Source: Leptodactylus fallax (Eukaryota > Chordata > Amphibia > Anura > Leptodactylidae). Taken from it: DNA of 64,000 bases. Of this stretch, positions 1 to 10,035 are shown one piece after another; position 1 is the stretch's first letter; every line of letters starts with the position of its first letter. The position numbers were made by a program, and so were the translations under genes. The stretch covers positions 372,001 to 436,000 of the forward strand of contig CAMRHE010000324.1 of NCBI GenBank assembly GCA_947044405.1, in the 5' to 3' direction. Below the pieces are notes generated by a model. That model did not search any database and was not told the DNA's origin. It saw only the letters and a list, made by a program, of their open reading frames with translations.

Positions 1-570
1 GGAGGGGCCACTATGGGACATTATAATGTGTGCAGGGGCCACTATGGGACATTATACTGTGTGGAGGGGCCACTATGTGACATTATACTCTGTGCAGGGG
101 CTGCTATGGGACAATATACTGTATGGAGGGGCCCATGTGAGACCTTATACTGTGTTGAGGGTCTGTTATGGTACATTATACTGTGTGTGGGGTCCACTAT
201 ATTACATTATACTGTGTGGAGGGGTCACTATGGGACATTATACTGTGTGCAGGGGCTGCTACATGACATACTATGTAGAGGGGCCACTATGTGACATTAT
301 ACTGTGTGCAGGGGCCACTATGGGGCATAATACTGTGTGGAGAAGCCACAATTGGACATAACACTATGTGCAGGGGCCGATATGGAACATTATACTGTGT
401 GTAGGGTCCGCTTTATGACATTATACTGTGTAGACAGGCCCTATGGAACATAATACTGTGTGCAGGGGCCGCAATGGGACATTATATTGTGAGAATGGGC
501 CATTATGGGATATTATACTGTGTGGAGTCCACTTTGGGACATTATAGTGTGTGTAAATGGGGGCTATACT
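1..570. repeat. 31-bp minisatellite array
   Basis: Tandem copies of a roughly 31-bp unit that reads GGGGCCACTATGGGACATTA followed by TACTGTGTGGA, with many point changes and small indels. The array is cut by the window start. Its reverse complement closely resembles the unit at 17000-17335, so the two are probably the same repeat family in opposite orientation. The short ORFs that cross it are a by-product of the repeat and I do not regard them as genes. Confidence 0.9.
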
Positions 571-1672
571 GTGTGGGGGCCTGGGAAGGGGGCACTAAGC
601 CGTGGGGGGTCCAATCAAAACTTTGCTATGGGATCCAGTCTTGTCTAGTTATATCCACTAGTCCTAACTATATTGAATAGCATCAGCTAGTAATAGATCT
701 ATGCTGTTTGTAAGCAGCACATATTGTATACATGTTCTGCAGCTTGTTAAAACATTACATGATACATTACATGTATAATACAATCACTCAGTTAACCAGG
801 TGGCATTTTCACTGCAACACGGTGAAACACAGTAAGCATAGTAACAACAAAAATTCAGATGTTCTATGCCAAACAGTGCGATCATATCAGGCAGATGTTC
901 AAGAGAGTGGCAGATGCATTTTCAACCCTCAACAAGAGATCATATATTTAACTGTATCTGTACTCTGAAAGTGTGTATACAGGTGAAATTAGCAGCGCAC
1001 AGGGGATCTTTTTAGTGTAAAGCAGTAGGATTCAGCAACTACATGAGGCCAAATGCTGATTTTTAAATTTACATCACAAATTTGAAAGCAATACATTCAT
1101 GTTATCTGCAAACTTGTGACCTCTCTTAGTTAAGGTCCAAAACATAAATTGCACATTTTTTTGGAAAATTTATTTAATAGTCATGGCTGGTAATTGATTA
1201 GCAAAAAAAAAAAAAAAAAAAATTCCTGTCTACATATATGATGAATAATACAAGGAATATCTGTGTTTTATATTAAAGCATAGTTATTTTTTTGTATGAG
1301 ATATTTATTTATTTCTTAAAATGGAAAATGCAATTGGAAAAAATAGATTTTCAGTTAGTAGATGGTAAAGATCTACTAGATAGAGAATAGAGCATTGCTT
1401 TCAAAGTACAACTGTAATCTAAGTTCTTCAGTTTTCCAAATCTTCAGAAGCAAAGGCAAACTGAGTGCCATGGGCTCAACAGAGATTCTAAAGGCTCTCC
1501 CTCTAAGGAGTCTACTGTCCTGGGTCCTATTCCTTTTACCAGTTTTGCAGAGGACATAGGAGAAGGTTTGGTATGTAAGTTTTATTTGTGTATCAATGAC
1601 AAAAAATAGGGTCATAGGAATGATACTCCTGGAGGGGTTTGTAACATGGATAAAGATAGCTTTACTGAATAA
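571..1672. other. no recognised gene
   Basis: AT-rich sequence with degenerate repeat remnants at its left edge and a poly(A) run near 1203-1221. A 108-codon minus-strand ORF at 1376-1702 has no motif I recognise and partly overlaps the decayed LINE that follows. I see no exon-like structure. Confidence 0.6.
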
Positions 1673-2330
1673 ATGGTCCAAATAATAGAAACCGGAGTTC
1701 AAGATAATGCACTTGGGGGGAGAAAATCCTCTGAGTATTGTATTGGCAGTTGTGTCTTAGCCAGGGCTTCAGAAGAGAACAATCAAATGGTTCTGATATC
1801 AGACAATCTCAAAATGAGTGCACAGTGTAGTCAGGCAGCAGGGGAGAAAAGTAGGATGCTCAGCTGCTTAGCAAAAGGAATAACCAGTAAGAAAAGAGAG
1901 ATTGTGATCCCATTGTATACAGTGCTGGGGAGACCAAATCTGGAATATTTTGTCCAGCTGAGGAAACCTCACCTACATAAAAGCATACATAAAATAGAAC
2001 AGGTGCAAAGGCGGGCTACAACAATGGTGGAGTGTGTAAAGCATAAAACATTTCAGGAGAGGCTTAAAGAACTTAATCTGTATAGCTTTGAGGAAAGAAG
2101 GGAAAGGAGAGACATGATTAAAACCTTTAAAAATGTTAAAGGTATAAAAAAATTTCAGGAGGGAAGTGTTTTTAATAAAAAGCTAAACACAAGAACAAGG
2201 GGACACAAAATGAAATTCGGGGTAAGGTCAGAAGCAATGTCATGAAATATTATTTCACTGAAAGTGTTGTTGTGGCTTGGAACAGCAGATGTGTGGAAAA
2301 TCTACAGTCAGTGAATTTAAGCATATCCTA
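1673..2330 (+). pseudogene. CR1/L2-group LINE, 3' end of ORF2 (fossil)
   Basis: The reading frame at 1673-2245 matches the region downstream of the reverse transcriptase palm in CR1/L2-type LINEs. Seen in order are LISDNLKMSAQCSQAA, then GITSKKREIVIPLY, then KIEQVQRRAT, then LNLYSFEERRERRDMI. These line up with equivalent segments of the better preserved LINE at 48664-53277. The N-terminal endonuclease and RT motifs are absent, so this is a 5'-truncated copy, as LINE insertions usually are. Downstream of the stop, translated remnants resembling the conserved RLWNSLP region (AWNSRCVENL) continue to about 2330. Nothing suggests host function. The exact clade is uncertain. Confidence 0.8.
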
Positions 2331-2844
2331 AAATAAAATCAAAATAATTTAAGAGCAAACTAGTTGGACCATGTGATATTTTTCTGCTTTTAATAGATGA
2401 TTTGTGAACAAACCTACTTTCAACTTTAAATTAGGTTGTCTTCTACTGGAAATTAGGATCCCTGTAGTATGAGGGGTTCTTTATTGTGTCAGAGCCTGGG
2501 CTTAATGTCCACTGGTACTCTTCTGAGCCAGTGTGTCCCTATTTGGAGCTTTAGCAATGTTCCTGTGACATAATTCATACCTTAAATTGTAACTTTCATT
2601 TCAGTTTTCCATAGATATGTAGTAATTTTCTGAATTTACCAATATAATTTATTAACAAAGTCATTTAATGATAAAATAGCATCTAAAGTGTCCTCAATCC
2701 ATAGCCATTGCTAAGGAAAATCAGTTATTAGCATGTAGATGCTGAATACGACTACCATATATGTTAAGGCAAAACTTCTGCTCAGCCTACCTGCTCTCTC
2801 CTTCTGTTATAACCAATGTCACAATGATTCAGGTACTTCTTTTT
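2331..2844. other. no recognised gene
   Basis: AT-rich, apparently single-copy sequence. I see no open frame, RNA gene or clear repeat. Confidence 0.5.
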
Positions 2845-3370
2845 TGATTGAATAAAGCTTTTATTACAACCAAGTCTCAAGCAAAAATTACAAAGGTACT
2901 GCGACGCAGCGTAACTGAGTTACAATACCACAATTCAGGCTAAATCTTTCATCCTTAAGGGATGCGGCGCAACATACGGCGAGAGGAAATACATCCTAAC
3001 ACTACATGCTGTACTACAAACCTATCTGACATACATTTTGGTCAAATCAACAGAGACAGTCAAGTGACAAATACAGAGGGGGAAGGGGGGGGGAGTCACA
3101 GGCCCGGAGCTTTATTGATTGACCACAACACACATGAGGGAAGGACAGGTACAATACAGGAAATAATATACTCCCTATACTACCACTACTTCCTACCCTA
3201 GCAATAAACAATGAGCTGAAAAACAAAAGTTAAACAATATATAAGCATCAAGACAAGTGATGGGATGGGGGAGAGGAGAGAGGGAGAGGGGAGGGGGGTA
3301 ATCACAAGGCCCGAAGCTTTATTGAGTAACACAAGAGACATGAAGGGAGAACAGGGAAGGAAAAAGCAGA
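2845..3370 (-). repeat. three consecutive copies of a retrotransposon 3' tail
   Basis: Read on the minus strand, three similar tails lie in series. Each has an AATAAA-type signal followed by AGC: near 2850-2872, 3100-3125 and 3310-3335. The second and third share CAATAAAGCT and a GGGCCTGTGA/GGGCCTTGTGA segment, and both are followed on the plus strand by similar A/G-rich sequence with an ACATGA core. The third is the tail of the coding remnant at 3384-3720. Serial insertion at one place or tandem duplication could explain the series. Confidence 0.55.
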
Positions 3371-3383
3371 CGTCGCCGAAGAC

Positions 3384-3720
3384 TCAGTCCTCCTCTTCCT
3401 CCTCTTCTCCGGCCAGGCTATCCAGAATGGCATAGTCCCGCTGCAAGCTGTGGATAAGCCTGCAACAATCCTGGTAGGTGATGTTTTCTCTTCGCAAACT
3501 GAGTCTCTTTCTGGCAAACCAGATAGCGTCCTTGAAACAGTTCACAAGTCGCCAGGCCTCCAGAATGTCGCTCTCTCTGTGAGTTCCCTGAAATAGCCCA
3601 TACAACACCACGTGGTGTGTCAGGACCCTCCTGGGGACACAGTCCTCAAAGTCTTCTACTGTAGATGACTCTGCCCCTGTACTTCATTGCCAGGGCCTTC
3701 TCTGAACACAGACACTCCCT
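3384..3720 (-). pseudogene. non-LTR retrotransposon ORF2 C-terminus, Tx1/L1-like (fragment)
   Basis: The minus-strand frame at 3384-3611 encodes VLYGLFQGTHRESDILEAWR, then NCFKDAIWFARKRLSLRR and a CCRLIHSLQRDYAILDS segment, and ends in a run of glutamate and aspartate. This pattern is typical of the C-terminal tail of Tx1-type L1 ORF2 proteins in fish and amphibians. No RT or endonuclease motif is present, so only the last part of the element was inserted or kept. A poly(A) signal lies downstream on the same strand at about 3320. The family call comes from memory of the pattern and needs a search. Confidence 0.6.
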
Positions 3721-3740
3721 TTCCTAGTCAATAAGCATGT

Positions 3741-4922
3741 TGAGAAGGTGAAGGTGATCTGTTTATATTAAACCTAACTTAGCATGTCTTGGTTGATTAT
3801 GTTTCTTTATCTGCATTAGAGGGAACAAGGGTCTTTGTTTCAGTTTTTGCCTCCAGAAAAAAAAACATTGACTAACCATTCTAAATTCAGTGCCAATAAT
3901 GAATATTCCAATTGTTTGCTGCAGGCAACTCAAAATATCTGATTACACAGCATTTATAATGCAACATCACAAGAAGTGAGAAACTGCGTTATTCACCTCT
4001 TCTATTGATTGACAATTTCATGATTATCCACATGGATATTTTATTCATGGAAATCACTGTTAACCTAAGTGAAAATCAATCAAGTGATTTACAAAGTCTA
4101 GTTAAAAAGAGTTTGAAATGAAGAAAAAGTAATCAATAGAAGGAGCTTCGAGGAGACGGGTTTCTGTGAGCAGTAAGAAATTCACACTATTGTATCAAGC
4201 TGTTTTCTTTATCTGTATTGTTTTTATTTGTATTATAATACAGAAATAAAATATATGTAACGCCAGACATGCATTGGGGTTCTGAAGTATGCATAAGTAA
4301 GTGTGTTTTAAAAAACTTGATAAAAAATTCTTTATTTTTTCTGTTTTCTGTGTTCTTTATCAGGCCATAAATAATCAAACATCTTCCCTCATGGAAAAAC
4401 AGTTTTCAAAAGCAGCTTTCAGTACATATTTCAAGCATTTGCTAGAATCCCTACAGCTTAGCATGTCAGTGTGGATACACACAGTATTATTTGCATTCCC
4501 CCTCTGATATGCTATATGATATACTGCACCGGAGTGAGAAAATTTATTATGCACAGCCTTCCAAGGAGAAAATTAACACTTTAATGGAAAAATTGAGGCC
4601 GTGACACAAAAGGGCTTGCATAATTACTATGTGGCGGCACTTACGGGATCGGAGTGATGGAAAACTTGTGTGGTGCACAGATATGTTATGAACATGTCCT
4701 TATGGCAGTCTAGGCTCATATAGAGAAGGGAAGAGGAATGGAAATGCTGCTAAAATGTACAGATGGTAGTGGCTGACAGTCATGAGAGGCAGGTGCTAAG
4801 TAGGGTCCAAGCAGTGTTTTCACTCCATGGCCTATGAGCCTTTTGTTACGCCTCTGGCATCCATCCTTACTTTATATTCAATTTGATTAACAGCTTCAAT
4901 TTCTCATAAAGCTAATTCAATA
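3741..4922. other. no recognised gene
   Basis: AT-rich sequence between two mobile elements. No recognisable coding motif, RNA gene or tandem repeat was seen. Short ORFs near 4187-4507 look like chance frames. Confidence 0.5.
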
Positions 4923-4924
4923 TA

Positions 4925-5141
4925 CAGTTGTGCTAAAAAGTTTACATACACCCAGCAGATTTTTTGTTTTTTTGGCCTTTTTTCAGAGAATATGAATGAT
5001 AACACAAAATCTTTAGCTCCACTCAGGGTTAGTGGCTGGTTGAAGCCATTTATTGTCAAACTTCTGTGTTTTCTCTTTTTAAATCATAATTACAACCAAA
5101 AACATCAAAATGACTATGTTCAAAAGTTCACATACCCTGGT
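4925..5141 (+). repeat. left terminal inverted repeat of the Tc1 element
   Basis: Outer transposase-binding-like motif at 4925-4955 and an inner one at about 5118-5141. The sequence between them is inverted-complementary to 9216-9405 and includes the segment around CTTCTGTGTTTTCTCTTTTT. Confidence 0.85.
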
Positions 5142-5325
5142 GATTTTGGCCTGATAACATGCCCAGAAGTTGACACAAAGGGGTTTGAATGGCTACTAAA
5201 GGTAACATCCTCACATGTGACCTGTTTGCTTGCAGTGTGTGTGCATAAAAGCTGAGTGAGTTTCTGGGATCCAGACAGACTGTTGCATCTTTCCTCCAGC
5301 CACTGACGCTTCTGGATTGTGAGTC

Positions 5326-6326
5326 ATGGGGAAAGCAAAAGAATTGTCCACGGATCTACGGGAAAAGGTAGTTGAACTGTCTAAAGCAGATAAGGCATAC
5401 AAAAAGATATCCAAGAAATTGATAATGCTAGTCAGCAGTGTTCAAACTGTGATTAACAAATGGAAACTCAGGGGCTCTGTAAAAACCAAACCATGGTCAG
5501 GTAGACCAACCAAAATTTCGGCCACAACTGCCCGGAAAATTGCTTTGGATGCAAAGAAAAACCCACACATAACATCAGTTGAAATACAGGACTCTCTGAA
5601 AACTATCAGTGTGGCTGTTTCAAGATACACAATAAGGAGGCACTTGAAGAAAAATGGGCTGCATGGTCGAGTTGCCAGAAGAAAGCGATTACTGCACAAA
5701 TGCCACTAAGAATCTCACCTTCAATACGCCAAACAGCACAGAGACAAGCCTCAAAACTTCTGGAAGAAGGTAATTTGGAGTGATGAGACAAAAATCGAAC
5801 TTTTTTTCCACAGCCATAAACGTTACATTTGGAGAGGTGTCAACAAGGCCTATGATGAAAGGAACACCTGTAAAGCACGGAGGTGAATCACTGATAACGT
5901 GGGGATCGGTGAGCTTCAAAGGCACAGGAAACTTGGTCAAAGTTGAAGGAAAGATGAATGCAGCATGTTATCAGCAAATACTGGAGGCAAATTTGCACTC
6001 ATCAGCCAGGAAGCTGTGCATGGGACGTACTTGGATGTTCCAACATGACAACGATCTAAAACACAAGGCCAAGTCGACAGCAGAAGAAAGTGAAGGTTCT
6101 GGAGTGGCCATCTCAGCCTCCTGACCTCAATATCATTGAGCCACTCTGGGGAGATCTCAAGTGCGCAGTACATGCAAGACAGCCCAGGAATTTACAGGAA
6201 CTGGAGACTTTTTGCCAAGAAGAATGGGCAGTTTTACCATCTGAGAAAATAAAGAGCTTCATCCACAACTACCACAAAAGACTTCAAGCTGTCATTGATG
6301 TTAGAGGGGGCAATACATGGTATTAA
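5326..6326 (+). pseudogene. Tc1-type transposase (frameshifted)
   Basis: The enzyme cuts and pastes its own element. The N-terminal frame at 5326-5709 begins MGKAKELSTDLREKVVELSK and forms the paired-like helix-turn-helix DNA-binding region, with a GRP box (SGRPTKIS) near residues 60-67. The catalytic DDE domain is spread over other frames. WSDETKIELFF lies at about 5776-5808. A FQHDNDLKHKAKST segment, equivalent to the second catalytic Asp region, lies at about 6040. EWPSQPPDLNIIEPLW, with the final Glu, lies at about 6097-6145. At least two frameshifts and a stop after residue 127 break the gene. The start is the ATG following the left repeat, as in the family. Confidence 0.92.
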
Positions 6327-6355
6327 GATCTGGGGTATGTGAACTTTTGAACAGG

Positions 6356-7005
6356 TGTAACGTCTCTGCCTGTTCGGGTCTCTGCGCCACCCTCTGCTCG
6401 CACGCTGCGGCGAAGGAGGCGTGTTCAGTTTGGTTCCTTGTGTAGGTTTCTTGTTGCTGAGTCTGAACATGGTCCTAGACAATGTAATGGATTTCTGGCC
6501 ACACCCGTGTTCTGAGCATTTCTCTCTGGACTGCATAGAGTTAATCTCTTCCTGGCCTGTGTGATTGACAGCCTGTGTACCTATCAGGTCTGGGGCTGGG
6601 CCCAGACTTTCTATATACAGAATGTCACTTTCTCAGCAAGTTGCCAGTTATTGCTCTGACTTTGCCTGCTCTGTTTGTGCCCTTGATATTTACTGTACTA
6701 TTTCTCTGACCTTTGGCTTGCCTTGAGACTATTCTCTTGGATTGTGATTTTGTACTGCATTGCTCGTTTGTTACCGACCCCTTGGCTTGCTCACTCTGCT
6801 TCTGTGTTGTTTTGTCTTGTCCTGTTCTGTGTGTCACTTACTCAGTATAGGGCTCATCTTCAGGTTGTCCTTTTACCGTTTAGGGTAACTGAGGCAATAG
6901 GAAGGGACAGTGGCTGGGGTGAGATTAGGGCTCACTTGTCTCTGTCCTTCCTGCCAGACCGCTGCAGTAGTGTAGGGTATTGCTACATCTGGCAAGACCC
7001 CAACA
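6356..7005 (+). repeat. 5' LTR of the Gypsy element
   Basis: 650 bp, TG...CA ends, matched by 8560-9210. Contains TATATACAG-type sequence at about 6612-6620 that could serve as a TATA box. The primer-binding site should follow at 7006, but the sequence there (GAATAACCGTCC) does not show a tRNA 3' end that I recognise. Confidence 0.93.
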
Positions 7006-7053
7006 GAATAACCGTCCACCATACATTCTGCCATTGCTTCCCATAGGGTCAGC

Positions 7054-8417
7054 ATGGATCCTATTCAGGGCCTTGCGGCCAAGTTGGAAGGTTTGGCAGG
7101 CCTGGTAGCTGAGCTTGCTAAACAGGTGCAGACCCTTACTGATGCTGCTGCTGCAACCCCAGTTGTTTCTGCCCCTTTTAGGGTTAAGATGCTACTCGAC
7201 CGTTTCTCGGGGGACCGAGAAAAATTTGAGACTTTCCGGGAGTCTTGTCGCTTGTATTTCCAGATTAATCCACATGCATCCCAGGCCCAAATGGTGGGAG
7301 TAGTTATATCCCTCCTACAGGGGGATCCACAAGCTTGGGCCCTTAAACTCCCTCCAGGGGCTGAGGAGTGGACTGACTTTGAAAAAATTCTTTGGGGTCT
7401 ATATATGCTGAGCCAGACCACATTGGGCTTGCGGAATCACAACTCCTCACTATGCGGCAGGGCAAACGCTCTGCTGAGGAATATTGCGCAGAATTCCGCA
7501 AGTGCAGTGTAACTGCAGGTTGGTGTGAGTCAGCTCTAAAGGCCCACTTTAAACAAGGCCTATGTGACCGTGTTAAGGAGGTCTGGGTTGGTCACCCAGA
7601 TCCCCCTACTCTTAAGCAGGCTATGACATTGGCTGTCCATATTGACCGTAGGATCCGGGAAAATATTAAAGAGAGAATAGGGTCTGTTTCTTCCAAGTTT
7701 TCTGTCTCTCCCTCTCTCTCTCCTGAAAAACCTGTTATTTCTCCCATGACTCCTGGTGAGGAACCCATGCAACTGGGAGCTATGGACGCCAAGACTCGAC
7801 GAGAGCATCGTCTCCGGAACAACCTCTGCCTGTACTGTGGTACTTCAGGGCATATCATACGAGACTGCTCCATCAGACCCCTCACACCAGGGGAAAATCT
7901 TCAGTGCCTGAGTGGTAGTCGGAAGAACCACTCAGGCAACCAGGTATTTGTCAGTAATAACAATAAGATGTTGTTATCTGTGTCTCTGTCCTCTGGGGAC
8001 AGATCTGTTTCTGGCCAGGCCTTAGTTGACTCTGGGTTTGCGGCAAACTTTGTCACATTCTCATTTGTCTCAGCTTTAGGCATTGAGCTTTTGCCACTTG
8101 ACACTCCTCTGGCGGTTACTGGAGCGGATTTTGCCCCACTGGCCAGGGGTAGGGTCCGATTCAAAAACCCCTTAATCACGTTGCAAGTAGGTTCTGCTCA
8201 TTCAGAGGTCATGAGCTTTTTTGTTATGGAGCATCTGTCTTATGATATTATTTTGGGGCTCCCCTGGTTGAACCTCCATAACCCTATTTTTGATTGGGGT
8301 AAAAGGGAGTTGGTAAAATGGGGAGATCAGTGCTCACCCCATTGTATTGTTTTGCACTCCTTAGATTGTGTCAATAAGGAGACGGTCTCAGCTCTAAAGG
8401 TTGGAAATGCCAGGTGA
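7054..8417 (+). pseudogene. Gypsy Gag plus aspartic protease (one frameshift)
   Basis: The Gag frame starts at ATG 7054 (MDPIQGLAAKLEGLAGLVAE), shows the capsid-like FRVKMLLDRFSGDREKFETF segment, and shifts frame near 7390-7400 into the frame ending at 8417. The second part carries the rest of Gag and then a CCHC zinc knuckle CLYCGTSGHIIRDC, spaced C-X2-C-X4-H-X4-C. A retropepsin-like region follows, with the catalytic ALVDSG motif and a downstream DIILGLPWL flap/ILG-like signature. The frame ends in a stop before any RT motif. A frameshift between parts of Gag is not a known feature of this family, so it is probably a mutation. Confidence 0.9.
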
Positions 8418-8559
8418 ATAAAAAAATGTTTGCCTGTTCCTCCAGTGCCTGTTGTTGTTGTTCAGGGAGATCTGGAATTGAAGGCAGAGAAAATACTGGG
8501 TCCTATTAAAACTGGTTTATCTTTTGAGGGTCCGGTGGCCCCTCATAAAGGGGGGGTAC
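8418..8559 (+). pseudogene. remnant of Gypsy pol C-terminus (chromodomain start) and polypurine tract
   Basis: The sequence at about 8440-8500 translates as PVPVVVVQGDLELKAEKILG. This resembles the beginning of the chromodomain at the integrase C-terminus of vertebrate Gypsy elements. It runs straight into FEGPVAPHKGG, a typical end of that polyprotein. The bulk of pol (RT to integrase core) is therefore deleted between about 8420 and 8440, and part of the chromodomain is lost as well. The polypurine tract AAAGGGGGGG lies at about 8548-8557, just before the 3' LTR, as expected for plus-strand priming. Confidence 0.7.
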
Positions 8560-9210
8560 TGTAACGTCTCTGCCTGTTCGGGTCTCTGCGCCACCCCTTC
8601 GCTCGCACGCTGCGGCAAAGGAGGCGTGTTCAGTTTGGTTCCTTGTGTAGGTTTCTTGTTGCTCAGTCTGAACATGGTCCTAGACAATGTAATGGATTTC
8701 TGGCCACACCCGTGTTCTGAGCATTTCTCTCTGAACTGCATAGAGTTAATCTCTTCCTGGCCTGTGTGATTGACAGCCTGTGTACCTATCAGGTATGGGG
8801 TTGGGCCCAGACTTTCTATATACAGGATGTCACTTTCTCAGCAAGTTGCCGGTTATTGCTCTGACTTTGCCTGCTCTCTTTCTGCCCTTGATATTTACTG
8901 TACTATTTCTCTGACCTTTGGCTTGCCTTGAGACTATTCTCTTGGATTGTGATTTTGTACTGCATTGCTCGTTTGTTACCGACCCCTTGGCTTGCTCACT
9001 CTGCTTCTGTGTTGTTTTGTCTTTTCCTGTTCTGTGTGTCACTTACTCAGTATAGGGCTCGTCTTCAGGTTGTCCTTTTACCGTTTAGGGTAACTGAGGC
9101 AATAGGAAGGGACAGTGGCTGAGGTGAGATTAGGGCTCACTTGTCTCTGTCCTTCCTGCCAGACCGCTGCAGTGGTGTAGGGTATTGCTACGTCTGGCAA
9201 GACCCCAACA
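8560..9210 (+). repeat. 3' LTR of the Gypsy element
   Basis: 651 bp, the partner of 6356-7005, differing by scattered substitutions and small indels. It is followed directly by the ACAGG target duplicate and the right part of the Tc1 element. Confidence 0.93.
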
Positions 9211-9215
9211 ACAGG

Positions 9216-9405
9216 GTCATTTTGATGTTCATGGTTGTCATCATTATGATTTAAAAAGAGAAAACACAGAAGTTTGACAATAAATGGCTTCAACCAACCA
9301 CTAACCTTGATTGGAGAAAAAGTTTGTGTTATCATTCATATTTTCTGAAAAAAGGCCAAAAAAACAAAAAGTCTGTCGGGATATGTAAACTTTTTAGCAC
9401 AACTG
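9216..9405 (-). repeat. right terminal inverted repeat of the Tc1 element
   Basis: Inverted complement of about 4925-5110, ending GCACAACTG at 9405 and followed by TA. It is separated from the transposase by the Gypsy insertion. Confidence 0.88.
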
Positions 9406-9407
9406 TA

Positions 9408-10035
9408 CACAGAGGAGTACCTCTGTCCGCTTGGATCATAAATAAATCGTTTATGTCTTTTCTCTGTTCATATAGTCGAACCAACAACTGTAATATCATC
9501 ATGCTAGTAACACCTATGACAATATGTAATTTACAAAAGAATCACTGGGCAAGCCTGTGTCACAAATCATGACCATTATAACCAATCATGTCGTTTTGAA
9601 AAATTGGTTATCTTGTGACATATTTCATCCATGCTTCAGGGATGCCTTACGTAGCCCTTTTCAAAGCCATGCCACAGCATTTCAGCAGGGTTAGGTTATC
9701 TTCACATGGAGTTTTTGCAAGCTGAAAAAATTTGCTTCAGGAATTAGGAAACTTGTTTTGATGTGTTTTTTTTTTACATGATGCGGTTTTAGTTGCGGTT
9801 TTTGATGTGGTTTTTTGCTCTAGCACACCTTATGGACCTGGAAACTTCTCTTTAAAAAAACGCTAACGGTTTTTGAAGTGTTTTTTTTTTTTTTAAACTG
9901 CATCAAAAACTGTCAAAAAACACGTTGCTTGTTTTCCTCCTCCCATTGATTTCAATGGGTTTCTCAAGGTAGAAACCGCCTGAAGATAGGACATGTCGCT
10001 TTTTTTCCCTCTAGCTGAAAAAAAATCAGTTAGAG
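9408..10035. other. no recognised gene; T-rich repeat-like sequence
   Basis: From about 9690 the sequence has phrases such as TTCACATGGAGTTTTTGC and repeated CATCAAAAAC-like words in both orientations. This suggests a decayed MITE, but I could not place its ends. Confidence 0.4.

Larger units (their letters stand above)
6356..9210 (+). mobile_element. Ty3/Gypsy LTR retrotransposon, pol deleted, nested in Tc1
   Basis: Two near-identical LTRs of 650 and 651 bp, each starting TGTAACG and ending CCAACA, surround a gag-protease region. The 5-bp target duplication ACAGG is perfect: 6351-6355 and 9211-9215. The insertion lies at the inner right repeat of the Tc1 element. The RT, RNase H and integrase coding regions are missing, so this copy could move only with help from an intact relative. 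The close similarity of the LTRs indicates a recent insertion compared with the decayed Tc1 host. Confidence 0.95.
4925..9405 (+). mobile_element. Tc1/mariner DNA transposon, split by a Gypsy insertion
   Basis: The ends are CAGTTGTGCTAAAAAGTTTA at 4925 and its inverted complement finishing at 9405. Both are flanked by TA, the standard Tc1/mariner target duplication. The long terminal inverted repeats are about 200 bp and contain inner repeats. The outer ATGTAAAC-type motif recurs inside as TTCACATACC at about 5128 and as GTATGTGAACTTTT at about 6335. This is the IR/DR arrangement known from Sleeping Beauty-like elements. Without the 2855-bp Gypsy insert and its target repeat, the element would be about 1.6 kb, the normal Tc1 size. 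The transposase at 5326-6326 is frameshifted, so the copy is dead. Confidence 0.93.

Noticed and set aside
1..570. CRISPR-like regular repeats
   Set aside because: Units are contiguous with no unique spacers and the genome is clearly eukaryotic. It is a minisatellite.
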